Part shown: positions 47,861-56,752 of the stretch, in pieces
Numbering within the stretch: the stretch's first letter is position 1
Layout of the letters: each line of letters begins with the position of its first letter
NCBI GenBank assembly: GCA_945870575.1
Contig: CAMBSK010000001.1
Location: 111,606-175,605 of the forward strand
Source: Bordetella parapertussis
GTDB lineage: Bacteria > Pseudomonadota > Gammaproteobacteria > Burkholderiales > Burkholderiaceae_C
DNA: 64,000 nt
Reading direction: 5' to 3'
The notes under the pieces: generated by a model
Told to the model about the DNA's origin: nothing
What the model saw: only the letters and a program-made list of their open reading frames with translations
Databases searched by the model: none
Position numbers and translations under genes: made by a program

Positions 47861-48433
47861 TCAGAAAAAGAGGAAAAAACCGTTGAGCGTAGACACACAG
47901 CCAATAGTTCCCAGCAGGAATGATACATAAGCCATGGAGTGTCTTTCGGTGATGATGCCGACCGAGGTCAGCACGATAGCCAGTTGCAGCAAGCCCTCTG
48001 CGTAATCAAACCAGGGGTCTTTTTTCAAAGCAATATCGCGGTCCAGTTCGTACGCCTTGGCCTTTGCCATCAATTCTTTTTTGCCTTCACCGTTTTCAGG
48101 CTCGGACTCATAACGTTCTATGGTTTTTTTGTAGGCGGCCACCTTGTCCTGCAGTAACTGTTTGGATGCAGGGGTCAGCTTATCAGCAGTCAATTGAATT
48201 TCCAGGTCATCGACCGCCAGTTTGTACTGGGTCTGACGCACATTTTTGGCCTGGTAAAAAGAATACATGTTAGAAGCCAGGATGTTATTCATCATGGCAT
48301 CCTTACCGGTATTGCTGCCGCCGAGATTGCACACCGCCAAAACCATGGCAAGTATAGACACCAGCAAAGCACAATAAGTTTTAAAAGGGCTGAGCGCGGT
48401 CTCGGCGATTTCAGAGGGATCAGAGGTTTGCAT
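47861..48433 (-). CDS. DUF4337-like membrane protein
   Basis: 190-residue membrane protein resembling DUF4337 members. It has a first hydrophobic helix (YCALLVSILAMVLAVCNL), the conserved NNILASNMYSFYQAKNVRQ region, a charged coiled-coil middle and two C-terminal helices (LQLAIVLTSVGIITE and VSFLLGTIGCVSTLNGFFLFF). Function is unknown. It lies 23 bases upstream of the bactofilin gene on the same strand, so both may be expressed together. Confidence 0.8.
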   Translation of the reverse strand: MQTSDPSEIAETALSPFKTYCALLVSILAMVLAVCNLGGSNTGKDAMMNNILASNMYSFYQAKNVRQTQYKLAVDDLEIQLTADKLTPASKQLLQDKVAAYKKTIERYESEPENGEGKKELMAKAKAYELDRDIALKKDPWFDYAEGLLQLAIVLTSVGIITERHSMAYVSFLLGTIGCVSTLNGFFLFF

Positions 48434-48467
48434 ACAACTTCAAAAAATCAACAACCCCTATTGTAGG

Positions 48468-49046
48468 TCAGCGTTTGACCGGCTTAGTCTCATACGGGGC
48501 AACGCTGACAGCCTCCAGCAAATAACCGCTGACGCCCTGCCCGGTGCTGACGCGGCCTTCTTTTAACTCGCCTTCCACCCACAACACGTCCATGGATTCG
48601 GGCATTTTTTTGATCTTGCTTTGCGCGGTTGGTCGCACCAGTACGATTTGATTGGCGGGCGGCGGCGGGGTATGTATGCATGCACCGAAATAAGGCACCA
48701 GCAAAAATTCGCGTTTGTCGGAGCGCTCTGCGTCCAAGGGAACGGCATAACCCGGAATACGCACTTTTTTATTGACCTGTGTTTTCACAATCGGAGCTTC
48801 ATCTAATTTTTTGCGGATGGCGCTCATGGCCTTAGTTGCTTCGTCACTGGAATCCTGCAAATAAGACAGCTTGCTCATGGCGGCCATGTCCTTGGTCATT
48901 TCCTTGACCCAGGGGTCGGGCATCAGGTCATTCCAATCTATGGTTTTGTAAATCTCTGTTTCAGCGCGAGACAACCCAGCGCCGGCCAGTGCAGCCAGCA
49001 TGAACAAGGCTTGACGACGCGCAAGTAAAGCTTGAAAAGTGAACAC
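48468..49046 (-). CDS. DUF3299-type exported protein
   Basis: 192-residue protein of the DUF3299 type found with ZrgA-like and ABC genes. After a signal-like N-terminus (ALFMLAALAGAGLSRA) come the family segments IDWNDLMPD, KVRIPGYAVPLD, EFLLVPYFGACIHTPPPPANQI and LWVEGEL. The probable start is a GTG at 49046, preceded by AGGAGAT; the frame continues upstream into the permease gene but that part is not conserved. It is the last gene of a four-gene operon. Confidence 0.8.
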   Translation of the reverse strand: MFTFQALLARRQALFMLAALAGAGLSRAETEIYKTIDWNDLMPDPWVKEMTKDMAAMSKLSYLQDSSDEATKAMSAIRKKLDEAPIVKTQVNKKVRIPGYAVPLDAERSDKREFLLVPYFGACIHTPPPPANQIVLVRPTAQSKIKKMPESMDVLWVEGELKEGRVSTGQGVSGYLLEAVSVAPYETKPVKR

Positions 49047-49060
49047 GTGTATCTCCTGAT

Positions 49061-50359
49061 TCAAAGTGCCGGCGGATGCAAACCATCCATCAGCGACAAG
49101 CGGTAAGCCCGCCAGGCGGGCATCAGACTGGCCAAGACGGCTACGCTGAACAATGCGGCCAGACTGACCAGACTCTCGCCTGACGGTAAGCCGGGTTGCA
49201 CCATGACGCCGAAACCGGTGCGCAGCACATCCTGAGCGCCCCACATCAGCAATTGGCTGACGGCGTATCCACAGACTATACCCAGCAGACACACCAGAAC
49301 CGACTCGAGCAAAACAAAACCCAACAAAGCGCGGGGGGCGGCACCCATGGCGCGCAATATGGCGAGTTCCTTGCGGCGTCCACTCATGGCTACCAGAAGC
49401 ACGGCTGCCACACTAAGCATGGCGCTGACCGCCACCAGCATGCCTATGAGCACCAGGCTGTTTTCTACCACTTTGACGACTTGCCAGAGTTCGTCCAAGG
49501 CAACACCCGGCAACACCGCCATCAAGGGATCACGGTTAAAGCTTTCAATTTTTCGGCGTACCGAGAATACTTCGGCGCGATTGTGCAAACCTACCCAAAC
49601 AGCCGATAGGCTGACCGGCTGCAGGTCTTGGGGGTTGGCCACCTGCGGTAATGCCGCCGCGGCTGATTTCAATGATTTGGGCGAAATGCCCATGCCCCAA
49701 CCCTGGTGCATGGCTTCAAAGCCCTCCAGGTTGACCAGCACAGTGCGGTCAATGGGCGCACCCGTGGCGGCAAGAATGCCGACGATGGTCAAAGGATGAT
49801 CATCATGCTCTGTGTCCTCGGGGCCGCCGCCGGCACCGTGTGTCAGAACCAGTTTATCGCCAACGCGATGACCGAAACGTCTGGCGACCTCCGCCCCCAG
49901 CACCACTTCAGACATGGCATCGCTATTGTCCGCAGGGTTACCAAAAGCGCGCCCCTGAGTCCATTGCAAGCCTTTACCTTGGCTTTTGAATTCAGTGAAC
50001 AAAGTTGCAGTCGTGCCCAGCACCGGGTGCCCGTTGTAAGAGTCTCCCAGCTGTATCGGCACCGCCCATCGAACCTGGAGCATGCGGCGGATTTCCTCAT
50101 ACCCGCTGATGCCCATGTTGCGCGACGGCCGGCCGATTTGAAACACGCTGTAGAGCATCAATTCGGTGGCGCTGCCGCGCGGGCCGACGATCAAGTCAAC
50201 ACCGCTCAGTGCGTTGGAAAAACTGCGTCTGGCGTCTTCCCGCAATTGCTGTACACCGAGCAAAATCAAGACCGATACGCTGACAGAAACTGTTACCAAG
50301 GCCAAAGCAAAACGGCGCGACCAGGCGCTGTGCCAGGCAAGAGAGATCCACAAACTCAT
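49061..50359 (-). CDS. ABC transporter permease (FtsX/MacB type)
   Basis: Inner-membrane permease with MacB-like periplasmic domain, 432 residues. An N-terminal helix (FALALVTVSVSVSVLILLGV) is followed by the periplasmic domain (GVDLIVGPRGSATELMLYSVF onward) and three C-terminal helices with the FtsX domain (SLVLIGMLVAVSAMLSVAAVLLVAM, RALLGFVLLESVLVCLLGIV). Such permeases are mechanotransmission type rather than importers of classical kind. The ATP-binding gene overlaps its start by 4 bases. In related ZrgA loci the permease belongs to zinc handling. Confidence 0.9.
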   Translation of the reverse strand: MSLWISLAWHSAWSRRFALALVTVSVSVSVLILLGVQQLREDARRSFSNALSGVDLIVGPRGSATELMLYSVFQIGRPSRNMGISGYEEIRRMLQVRWAVPIQLGDSYNGHPVLGTTATLFTEFKSQGKGLQWTQGRAFGNPADNSDAMSEVVLGAEVARRFGHRVGDKLVLTHGAGGGPEDTEHDDHPLTIVGILAATGAPIDRTVLVNLEGFEAMHQGWGMGISPKSLKSAAAALPQVANPQDLQPVSLSAVWVGLHNRAEVFSVRRKIESFNRDPLMAVLPGVALDELWQVVKVVENSLVLIGMLVAVSAMLSVAAVLLVAMSGRRKELAILRAMGAAPRALLGFVLLESVLVCLLGIVCGYAVSQLLMWGAQDVLRTGFGVMVQPGLPSGESLVSLAALFSVAVLASLMPAWRAYRLSLMDGLHPPAL

Positions 50360-51045
50360 GAGTGGCCTCCGGCGTGCATTTCAAACACCTGGTCAAAGCG
50401 ATGCGCCAGCCGCGCGTTGTGGCTCACCATGATGACGCTGGTGTTTTGCTTTTCAGCGGTGTGCAAAAGCAGATCCAGGAATTCGAGTTGCCGCGCGTCA
50501 TCCAGCGCTGAAGTCGGCTCGTCAGCAATCACCAGTTCCGGCGCACCCATCAAAGCGCGCACGGCTGCCACGCGCTGCTGCTGACCAACCGACAACTGGT
50601 TGATCGGTTGACGCCACATTTTTTCTGCCAGACCCAGGGCTTGAGCCAGCGCTTTGGCTTGATCAGCGGGGCTACCCCATGCACGAGAGGATGCAGCGGC
50701 CCGGCTTGGAAAGAGACGCGTGGGCATCAACACATTGGCTTGCACGTCCAGGTAAGACAACAAGTTGAACTGCTGAAAAATAACACCCATTTGCTCACCG
50801 CGCAAGCGGTCGCGTTGCACCGCAGTCAAGGCAGCCATGTCCTGACCCAGCACCTGACAGACACCGGTTTGCACCGCTTGCACGCCGGCAAGCAAAGACA
50901 GCAGCGTACTTTTGCCGCAACCGCTAGGGCCTTGAATGAACAAATGTTTGCCCTGAGTCACAGTCAGTTCTTCGATTTGGAACAACGGCGGCTGGCCGGT
51001 CCAAGCGTGGGTCAACGCACGAAGGTGAATCGCAGACTTGCTCAC
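50356..51045 (-). CDS. ABC transporter ATP-binding protein
   Basis: ATPase of the MacB/LolD subfamily, 229 residues. Walker A GPSGCGKSTLL, Q-loop FQQFNLL, signature LSVGQQQRVAAVRAL, and Walker B ELVIADEPTSALD are all intact, with the switch histidine in MVSHNARLA. It overlaps the permease by 4 bases and the ZrgA-like gene by 4 bases, so the three are translationally coupled. Confidence 0.93.
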   Translation of the reverse strand: MSKSAIHLRALTHAWTGQPPLFQIEELTVTQGKHLFIQGPSGCGKSTLLSLLAGVQAVQTGVCQVLGQDMAALTAVQRDRLRGEQMGVIFQQFNLLSYLDVQANVLMPTRLFPSRAAASSRAWGSPADQAKALAQALGLAEKMWRQPINQLSVGQQQRVAAVRALMGAPELVIADEPTSALDDARQLEFLDLLLHTAEKQNTSVIMVSHNARLAHRFDQVFEMHAGGHS

Positions 51046-51560
51046 CAGCGCAACACCGGGTCTTTGGTCTTGACGGTCACTGACTTTTGGCCTTTGGGGC
51101 TGACCATGTCGACTTTCAAGCTGCCCAGGCGCGGGTGTTTGGCAAACAGCGGAAATTCGATTTGGGTCAAGGCCTCAGGCTTGGCGCACTCAAATTCAAG
51201 CTCGGCATCCAAGTCTGCGTGCTCGGATTTTTTACCTTCAAACATGACAGATTCAGTTTTCATTGATTTTTCCTGGCACTGTGCGGCAGCAGGAAAGCTC
51301 ATGAAATAAGCAGCCTTGGCCACGCCTGCCTTCAAATTGGCCATGGCCTTTTTTTCCGCAGCACTGCGGGGAAGGTATTCATGACCGAGCAGGCTTTCCA
51401 TGGGAATCTCAAACGTTGCTTTGACGGTCTTACCCTGAATGACGAGTTCAAGCATACCCATTCCGTGGCTGTGGGCGGCGTGTCCTTGCTGATCCGCTGC
51501 GTGAAGAAGCGCAGCAGACATCAGCAAAGGTAAAACTAACAAGGAATGAAGGGATTTCAT
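51042..51560 (-). CDS. ZrgA/DUF2796-family periplasmic protein
   Basis: 172-residue exported protein of the DUF2796 family, whose Vibrio member ZrgA is linked with zinc uptake. It has a signal peptide (LHSLLVLPLLMSAALLHA) and a His-rich N-terminus of the mature part (GHAAHSHGMGMLELVI) likely to bind metal. The family segments LLGHEYLPRSAAEKKA, HADLDAELEFECAKP and IEFPLFAKHPRL follow. It is the first gene of the operon with the ABC ATPase, permease and DUF3299 genes. A Zur-type operator was looked for in the 110 bases upstream and not seen. Confidence 0.85.
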   Translation of the reverse strand: MKSLHSLLVLPLLMSAALLHAADQQGHAAHSHGMGMLELVIQGKTVKATFEIPMESLLGHEYLPRSAAEKKAMANLKAGVAKAAYFMSFPAAAQCQEKSMKTESVMFEGKKSEHADLDAELEFECAKPEALTQIEFPLFAKHPRLGSLKVDMVSPKGQKSVTVKTKDPVLRW

Positions 51561-51671
51561 CGGTTTTTTTACTCAACAAGTCCATTTAACTTACTGAATT
51601 ATGCGCTTTAGCCATGCCAAAAAAGACCGACATTTTCATTTTGACTACCGCAAAATGGTGAAGCAAGCCAA

Positions 51672-52670
51672 TCAGTCGCCCGCCACTTTCAACATGATTT
51701 TTCCGATGTGTGTGGATGACTCCATCAATGCATGGGCTTGAGCTGCCTGGTCAAGATCAAACACTTGGTGAATCACTGGAAGACACTTACCCTGCTCCAT
51801 CATGGGCCAGACGTTTTGCTTGAGTTCAGCCGCCATTTGCGCCTTGTCGGCTAAGCTGCGTGGACGCAAAGTCGAGCCGGTGAATGTGAGACGCTTGACC
51901 ATCAAGCCTATCCAGTCAACCTCGGTTTTAGAAGGTTGCAAAAATGCAATCTGTACCAGGCGACCGTCAACCGACAAGGCCTTGAGATTGCGTTGCATAT
52001 AGTCGCCGCCCACCATGTCCAGAATGATGTTCACGCCTTGTTGTGCAGTGGCGGCCAGGGCTTCATCAACAAAGTCCTGAGTACGGTAATTGATAGCCAC
52101 ATCCGCACCGGCTTTCAAACAAGCCTGCACTTTGTCTGCATTACCGACGGTACACAAGACGCGCGCGCCAAAAGCCTTGGCCAGTTGAATCGCCGTCAAA
52201 CCTATGCCGGATGAACCGCCGTGCACCAGAAATGTTTCACCCGATTGCAATCGGCCGCGCTGAAAGACATTGGTCCAGACGGTGAAATAGTTTTCCGGCA
52301 AAGCCGCGGCTTGCAACAAGTTCAATCCTTTAGGCACTGACAAGACCTGGCCTTGAGGAATGGCCACGTACTCTGCGTAGGCACCGCCGTTGGCCAGGCC
52401 GCAGACTGCATCGCCAACGCGCCACTGCGTCACACCTTCGCCCACGGCAACCACATGGCCTGAGGCCTCCAGACCCAAAATGGGGGAAGCACCGGGAGGC
52501 GGCGGATAGCGTCCACTGCGTTGCAGGCAATCCGGCCGGTTGACACCTGCGTAAGCCACTTTGATCAGCACGTCGCCGGGACCGGCCTGGGGCGCGCCGG
52601 TTTGCGCCGGGTGCATCACCTCGGGGGCACCGCCCGTGCCGTGTTCTATGTAGCGCATGGAAGATGTCAT
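51672..52670 (-). CDS. NAD(P)H-quinone oxidoreductase (PIG3/zeta-crystallin type)
   Basis: Medium-chain reductase of the zeta-crystallin/PIG3 group, 332 residues, reducing quinones or related carbonyls with NADPH. Family marks are the RPDCLQRSGRYPPPPGASPILGLE segment, AALPENYFTVWTNVFQRG, the cofactor loop VHGGSSGIGLTAIQLA and the C-terminal VFDLDQAAQAHALMES. No structural or catalytic zinc ligands are present. It stands alone between the ZrgA operon and yaeQ. Confidence 0.92.
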   Translation of the reverse strand: MTSSMRYIEHGTGGAPEVMHPAQTGAPQAGPGDVLIKVAYAGVNRPDCLQRSGRYPPPPGASPILGLEASGHVVAVGEGVTQWRVGDAVCGLANGGAYAEYVAIPQGQVLSVPKGLNLLQAAALPENYFTVWTNVFQRGRLQSGETFLVHGGSSGIGLTAIQLAKAFGARVLCTVGNADKVQACLKAGADVAINYRTQDFVDEALAATAQQGVNIILDMVGGDYMQRNLKALSVDGRLVQIAFLQPSKTEVDWIGLMVKRLTFTGSTLRPRSLADKAQMAAELKQNVWPMMEQGKCLPVIHQVFDLDQAAQAHALMESSTHIGKIMLKVAGD

Positions 52671-52772
52671 GGTCAGCCTTTAATCAAACAGTTTCGGTCA
52701 ATCAACGAGGATAGCACCGCTCAAACGCAAGGCCTGCCACTGAAGCGCCCATCATCTTTTGTTGACAGGCCC

Positions 52773-53333
52773 TCACAACCAGACAACTGGCTCGAAATGC
52801 ACGCTGCCGCGGCTGGAACTCAAGGTCATCCCTGCTTCCTGAATCGTGACTTGTAATTGCATGCTGCGTTCAGCCATGGCCGCCATGTCTTGCGCAGCTT
52901 GGTGTGGAATTCTCACCACCCCCAGTTTTTGCTGCCGCTGCAATTTGTTTTCAATGCCACGCCACCAGATATCTGCAGAGGATGAAAACGCATAGACCAA
53001 CACCCGATCCGATTTGCTACCGGCGCGTTGCAAGACTTTGTCGTCAGGTTGACCGACCTCTATCCACAAACGTTTACGCCCGGTGAAATCGGTCAGCGAT
53101 ACATCCGGGTCGTCGGGGTCGGACAAGCCCGCGCCAAAAGCCAGAACGCCGTCGCCATTGCAAACGCTTTGTAACTGGTAGGCGTTGAGCGACAAGGCGG
53201 CCAATCTGACCATCATGCGCTCGTCGGTTTCGCTAGGATGCCTGGCCAGCGTCAGTGCGTGGTCGGCGTAATATGAGTTATCAATATCGGCAATTTGTAA
53301 TTGCGCTTTGTAAACAGTAGATTTAAGTGCCAT
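52773..53333 (-). CDS. yaeQ: YaeQ family protein
   Basis: 186-residue protein of the YaeQ family, which has a PD-(D/E)XK-like fold. The segments MALKSTVYKAQLQIADID, RHPSETDERMMVRL, FTGRKRLWIEVGQPD and the C-terminal FEPVVWL are all typical. E. coli YaeQ was once linked to RfaH suppression; the molecular role is not settled. It is a single-gene unit. Confidence 0.93.
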   Translation of the reverse strand: MALKSTVYKAQLQIADIDNSYYADHALTLARHPSETDERMMVRLAALSLNAYQLQSVCNGDGVLAFGAGLSDPDDPDVSLTDFTGRKRLWIEVGQPDDKVLQRAGSKSDRVLVYAFSSSADIWWRGIENKLQRQQKLGVVRIPHQAAQDMAAMAERSMQLQVTIQEAGMTLSSSRGSVHFEPVVWL

Positions 53334-53371
53334 GGCGAATCATAGTCGCCGACGCCCGGTAAAGCGCTAAC

Positions 53372-53566
53372 TTAAGGCTTAACCGCTCTCAAGCTGGAGT
53401 ACAAACGGGACACAGGGCGGCTTTTTTGCTCTGCTTCCTGTGCCAACTGGGTACGGATACGTTCGAAGGTATTGCGAATAGGTGTGTGCTCTGAGGGTAC
53501 ATACTGGTAGCGACGGTCTATTTCGACGCTGCTGCTGTCGGTTTGCAGATGGAGAGGCTTGTACAT
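53372..53566 (-). CDS. Hypothetical small cytosolic protein
   Basis: Not recognised. 64 residues, hydrophilic, with no signal peptide or membrane helix. It is rich in Arg, Glu and Ser with a helical central part (NTFERIRTQLAQEAEQ). It lies 38 bases upstream of yaeQ on the same strand. An AT-rich gap separates it from the next gene. The coding call rests on position and codon pattern only. Confidence 0.5.
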   Translation of the reverse strand: MYKPLHLQTDSSSVEIDRRYQYVPSEHTPIRNTFERIRTQLAQEAEQKSRPVSRLYSSLRAVKP

Positions 53567-53688
53567 GAATGATCCGTTAATAATCTTGAGACTGATAACG
53601 GATCAAGTGCAAAACCGGATGACAGGTTTTGCATAAAAAATAATTAAGCTTATAATTAAATATAAATTAATTATAAAATACAATAAAA

Positions 53689-54078
53689 TTAAATTTTCGT
53701 ATTATTTTTAACGGCTTGCACATTTTGAGGGTTATTGCTAATTTTGGCGTTTGCATGCTGAACCATAGTGCCCTTGAACTGACCGCCGCGCTCGATTTCG
53801 ATATCAGAATAATCCAATTGACCGGAAACGCTACCGGTACGGTGTATCAAAATATGGTAGTGGCAGACAATATCGTCAGACAGAAGTCCATGCACATCAA
53901 TGACTTTGGCTTCTATCTTGCCTGCCACATTGCCTTTGGGCCCGATTTGCAAATCGGACACGTTGACTTCCCCCTTGACGGTGCCATTGATGCTGGCAGT
54001 TCCAGGCGCATGGATGGTGCCGGTGAAAAACACGCCTTCTCCAATGATCAAACTGCTTTGGGTGACTTGATCGGCCAT
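53689..54078 (-). CDS. Bactofilin family protein (second copy)
   Basis: Second bactofilin, 129 residues. It keeps the beta-helix repeats (GEGVFFTGTIHAPGTASINGT, GNVAGKIEAKVIDVHG, TGSVSGQLDYSDIEIERGGQFKGTM) of the copy at 47424 and differs in the tails. The ATG at 54078 has GAGGAA before it; an earlier in-frame TTG is not used. It stands alone in an AT-rich neighbourhood (about 53630-53700 and 54100-54240). Two bactofilins 6 kb apart suggest distinct assembly sites or timing. Confidence 0.9.
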   Translation of the reverse strand: MADQVTQSSLIIGEGVFFTGTIHAPGTASINGTVKGEVNVSDLQIGPKGNVAGKIEAKVIDVHGLLSDDIVCHYHILIHRTGSVSGQLDYSDIEIERGGQFKGTMVQHANAKISNNPQNVQAVKNNTKI

Positions 54079-54317
54079 GTTATTCCTCAATAGTAAACAT
54101 TCATGCTAAGGTACCTATTCTAAATCAACTTTGGTAATATTTTTCTTTTATAAATTACATCACATATGCAAATAAAGGAAGTTTCATTACTTCAATAAAC
54201 TACGAATTGCAGCTGATGTCGCACAAAGCTGCTCAAGTACAGGCATGATCAGCCGATCCAAGTAATGCAAGAGTGGCTTGCAAACCGTGGTCAATATTGA
54301 CTATTTCACTTTCCCCT

Positions 54318-54836
54318 ATGTCCAACCTGAGTAAATACCTGATCATGGCGATATTGATGACTGCCATCAATGTGCCTATGTATTTTTATTCGAAAGCGCT
54401 CCTTAAAGGACCGCAGCCTGATGCTGCGCCGCAACAAAATATGGCAAATCCGCCACAGGACGCGCAGGGCAACGACCATGCATCATCCACAGATCACGGT
54501 TCTGACGATGCTGCTGCCCCGGTGGAAAGATCGAACTTGCAAGAGGAGCTTGCCGCTCAGGAGAGACCTAAACGCTTTCAGCCCTTGGCCGGCCTCTATA
54601 AACCCCCATTACTGGGCAAATGCAAAAAACTGTTCGAAAGATTTAACCGTAAAAAATTTCCCGACAAACCCTACAAGGCGTTTGTCTACAGCTTTGATGG
54701 CGAAGCCGCTTACTGCGCAGATGCATACACCGACAAAAGTCAGGAAGCCGCAGAAGAAATCGTGATCAGAGATTGTGAAGAACACCACGCAGGCTCAGGT
54801 AAATACTCCCCGTGCCGAATTTATTCATCTGAATGA
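54318..54836 (+). CDS. Hypothetical single-pass membrane protein
   Basis: Not recognised. 172 residues with an N-terminal membrane helix (YLIMAILMTAINVPMYFYS). A low-complexity linker rich in Asp, Ala, His and Ser spans about 30-75, then a folded part contains cysteines in GKCKKLFERF, YCADAYTDKS, IRDCEEH and SPCRIYS. The C-terminal domain is probably periplasmic and stabilised by disulphides. The stop overlaps the next gene by 4 bases (ATGA), so the two are coupled. Confidence 0.72.
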   Translation: MSNLSKYLIMAILMTAINVPMYFYSKALLKGPQPDAAPQQNMANPPQDAQGNDHASSTDHGSDDAAAPVERSNLQEELAAQERPKRFQPLAGLYKPPLLGKCKKLFERFNRKKFPDKPYKAFVYSFDGEAAYCADAYTDKSQEAAEEIVIRDCEEHHAGSGKYSPCRIYSSE

Positions 54837-56065
54837 AAGACACAGGTAACACCATGGAATGCGGCGCTTGCGGAAAACCCATCTCACTGACTGCGAAATT
54901 TTGCGGCAAATGCGGCGCGCCCGTTAAACGTCCTGCCCCTGTTGTAGCCGAAGAAACAAGCGATGCCCATTTGCTACAAGCCACCTTAGCAGAATTGCCT
55001 GTCAGCACAGAAAGCGTTGGCGACACAGGCAAAGAGGTTCAAGACCTGGTCTTGAGTCTGGAAACGCCTCAACCTCCCGCCCAGCACACATCTATGTTGA
55101 ATATCGACCTGGATCTCATGGTTAAGGCACAGGATGAAACCATCCATCATGTAAATGAGGACAAGCCGGTAGCGGTTGAACACGAAACAGTCAGTACTGC
55201 GCAAGCCTTGTCCATCGATTCATCAGCCGTGAATGGCCTGGCGATTGCGCCGGAGTGGTTGGCAGCACGCGAGCAATCGGAAAACGATATAAAACAGTTG
55301 CTTGAAAAAAACTCGCAATTGTTGGATTTCATCTCCTTAAATTCCCAGCAGCTGAGTCATTTCCAATCTTTACCTAATCCGACAGAACAACTGCTGCGCG
55401 AGATGATGGAGCGGCAAACACAACTTGCCACTCAACTCCATGCATTGCAAGAGCAATTGCGCATACCCCCAGAACCTGTTGTCATCAAATTGCCGGATGA
55501 GTTCAAACTAACGCTGGAAAAGCAAAGAATCGAATTGCAAAAATCATTCGGTCAGAATATTGCGCAAAACGCCACCAATGTAGAGGCTTCCAACCAGCAG
55601 ACCTTGGCGCGCATTGAAGAGTTGATGGCAGAAAACACGCAAGCAGCCAAAGCACTGGAAAGTAATCTGACGCCCTTAAGTACGTCGGTCAATGAACTCA
55701 AAGCCAAACTGCAAGCCATTGGTAAAAAAGTTGATGAAACAGCTGCCAAAACAGCCAAAGCTTCCAGCCTTAAACAAGAAGACAGCACCGAAGGCAGCGG
55801 GGGATTCATTATTTTCATCATCGGTTTGCTCTGCGGACTGACCGTGGTCTTGAGTTCTCTGGCCATCTACAACTTCCTGAGCCGGGAAACCGCACCTGCA
55901 TCCAAAGCAGGTCACGAAGCTTCAGCGGCTGGTGCCGGCCACGATGCCCCTGCCCACGGCGAACCGGCACATGACTCACCGGCCAAAGAAGATACCGGCC
56001 ACGGTTCAACTTCATCGCACGACAAACCCGCCTCAGACAGCAGCAGCAAAGCTAAGAGTCATTGA
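54833..56065 (+). CDS. Zinc-ribbon, coiled-coil membrane protein
   Basis: 410 residues. A zinc ribbon is at the N-terminus (CGACGKP, CGKCGAP), with a long coiled-coil middle (about 145-310; AREQSENDIKQLLEKNSQL, ELKAKLQAIGKKVDETAAKT), one membrane helix (IIFIIGLLCGLTVVLSSLAIYNF) and a His/Ala/Asp-rich tail (SAAGAGHDAPAHGEP) beyond it. The layout resembles bacterial envelope scaffold proteins, but no family is recognised. The start could be 54833 or, with an upstream AGG, 54854. It lies between two other membrane proteins in a tight cluster. Confidence 0.78.
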   Translation: MKDTGNTMECGACGKPISLTAKFCGKCGAPVKRPAPVVAEETSDAHLLQATLAELPVSTESVGDTGKEVQDLVLSLETPQPPAQHTSMLNIDLDLMVKAQDETIHHVNEDKPVAVEHETVSTAQALSIDSSAVNGLAIAPEWLAAREQSENDIKQLLEKNSQLLDFISLNSQQLSHFQSLPNPTEQLLREMMERQTQLATQLHALQEQLRIPPEPVVIKLPDEFKLTLEKQRIELQKSFGQNIAQNATNVEASNQQTLARIEELMAENTQAAKALESNLTPLSTSVNELKAKLQAIGKKVDETAAKTAKASSLKQEDSTEGSGGFIIFIIGLLCGLTVVLSSLAIYNFLSRETAPASKAGHEASAAGAGHDAPAHGEPAHDSPAKEDTGHGSTSSHDKPASDSSSKAKSH

Positions 56066-56090
56066 CAGTGATGGACATCGAAAGCCAGCC

Positions 56091-56741
56091 ATGATTTGCA
56101 CCAGCTGCTATTTCATCAATCCCAGCGAAAATGTGTTTTGCCAAAATTGCGGCTCACATCTGCCGCATGTGGAGAGCCATAAACCCAGCATTTCACCGCT
56201 GATTCTGGCCAATACGCTGGATAACAGTTCGCTGTTGATTTCGCGCGGCCCGTGGCAAATGCGCATGGACTTGTGGATGCCGTTCATCTGGCTGGCCATG
56301 CTGGTGTTTATCCTCACGCTGAACAACAATTACGCGCTGGGTATTCTGGGCATCGGACTGGCTTTTGCTCTGTACAAATCTCATGACACTCAGCAAATCA
56401 TTCAGCAAAACATACCGGTCGAGTTGATCAATAAGACCATCATTGCCTATGGTCCGGCCAATACCACCAGTCGGTTTTCATTGCCCACCGGGGTGTTGTA
56501 TCTGCTGTCGGATGGCTTGTATTTCAAATCCTTTGACAGCAACGAAGAGATTTCATTTATTCACATTGAAATCTCATTCACCGACACTGCGGTGCGCAAA
56601 GGCGGTTTGTCTATTTTTTCAAACTGGCATGAAATAGAAATGAACAACGGCATGAAAGAACGCTTCACCTTCACCGTGCAAAACGGTGGCGAATGGATGC
56701 TATTGATGAAAGTGATTCGCAGCGAGCTGAGCAAACGTTGA
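56091..56741 (+). CDS. Zinc-ribbon membrane protein
   Basis: 216 residues beginning with a short zinc ribbon (CTSCYF, CQNCGSHLP), then two adjacent membrane helices (MDLWMPFIWLAMLVFILTL and YALGILGIGLAFALYKS) and a cytosolic beta-rich domain to the end (VLYLLSDGLYFKSFDSNEEI, FTVQNGGEWMLLMKVI). The C-terminal part looks like a small PH-like domain, which is a guess from strand pattern. It starts 25 bases after the coiled-coil gene, so it is the third gene of the cluster. Confidence 0.75.
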   Translation: MICTSCYFINPSENVFCQNCGSHLPHVESHKPSISPLILANTLDNSSLLISRGPWQMRMDLWMPFIWLAMLVFILTLNNNYALGILGIGLAFALYKSHDTQQIIQQNIPVELINKTIIAYGPANTTSRFSLPTGVLYLLSDGLYFKSFDSNEEISFIHIEISFTDTAVRKGGLSIFSNWHEIEMNNGMKERFTFTVQNGGEWMLLMKVIRSELSKR

Positions 56742-56752
56742 AGCGACGTGTG

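Noticed and set aside
51601..51738. Small plus-strand frame (MRFSHAKKDRHFHFDYR...)
   Set aside because: It is 45 codons, has no ribosome site and runs into the 3' end of the quinone oxidoreductase gene on the other strand.
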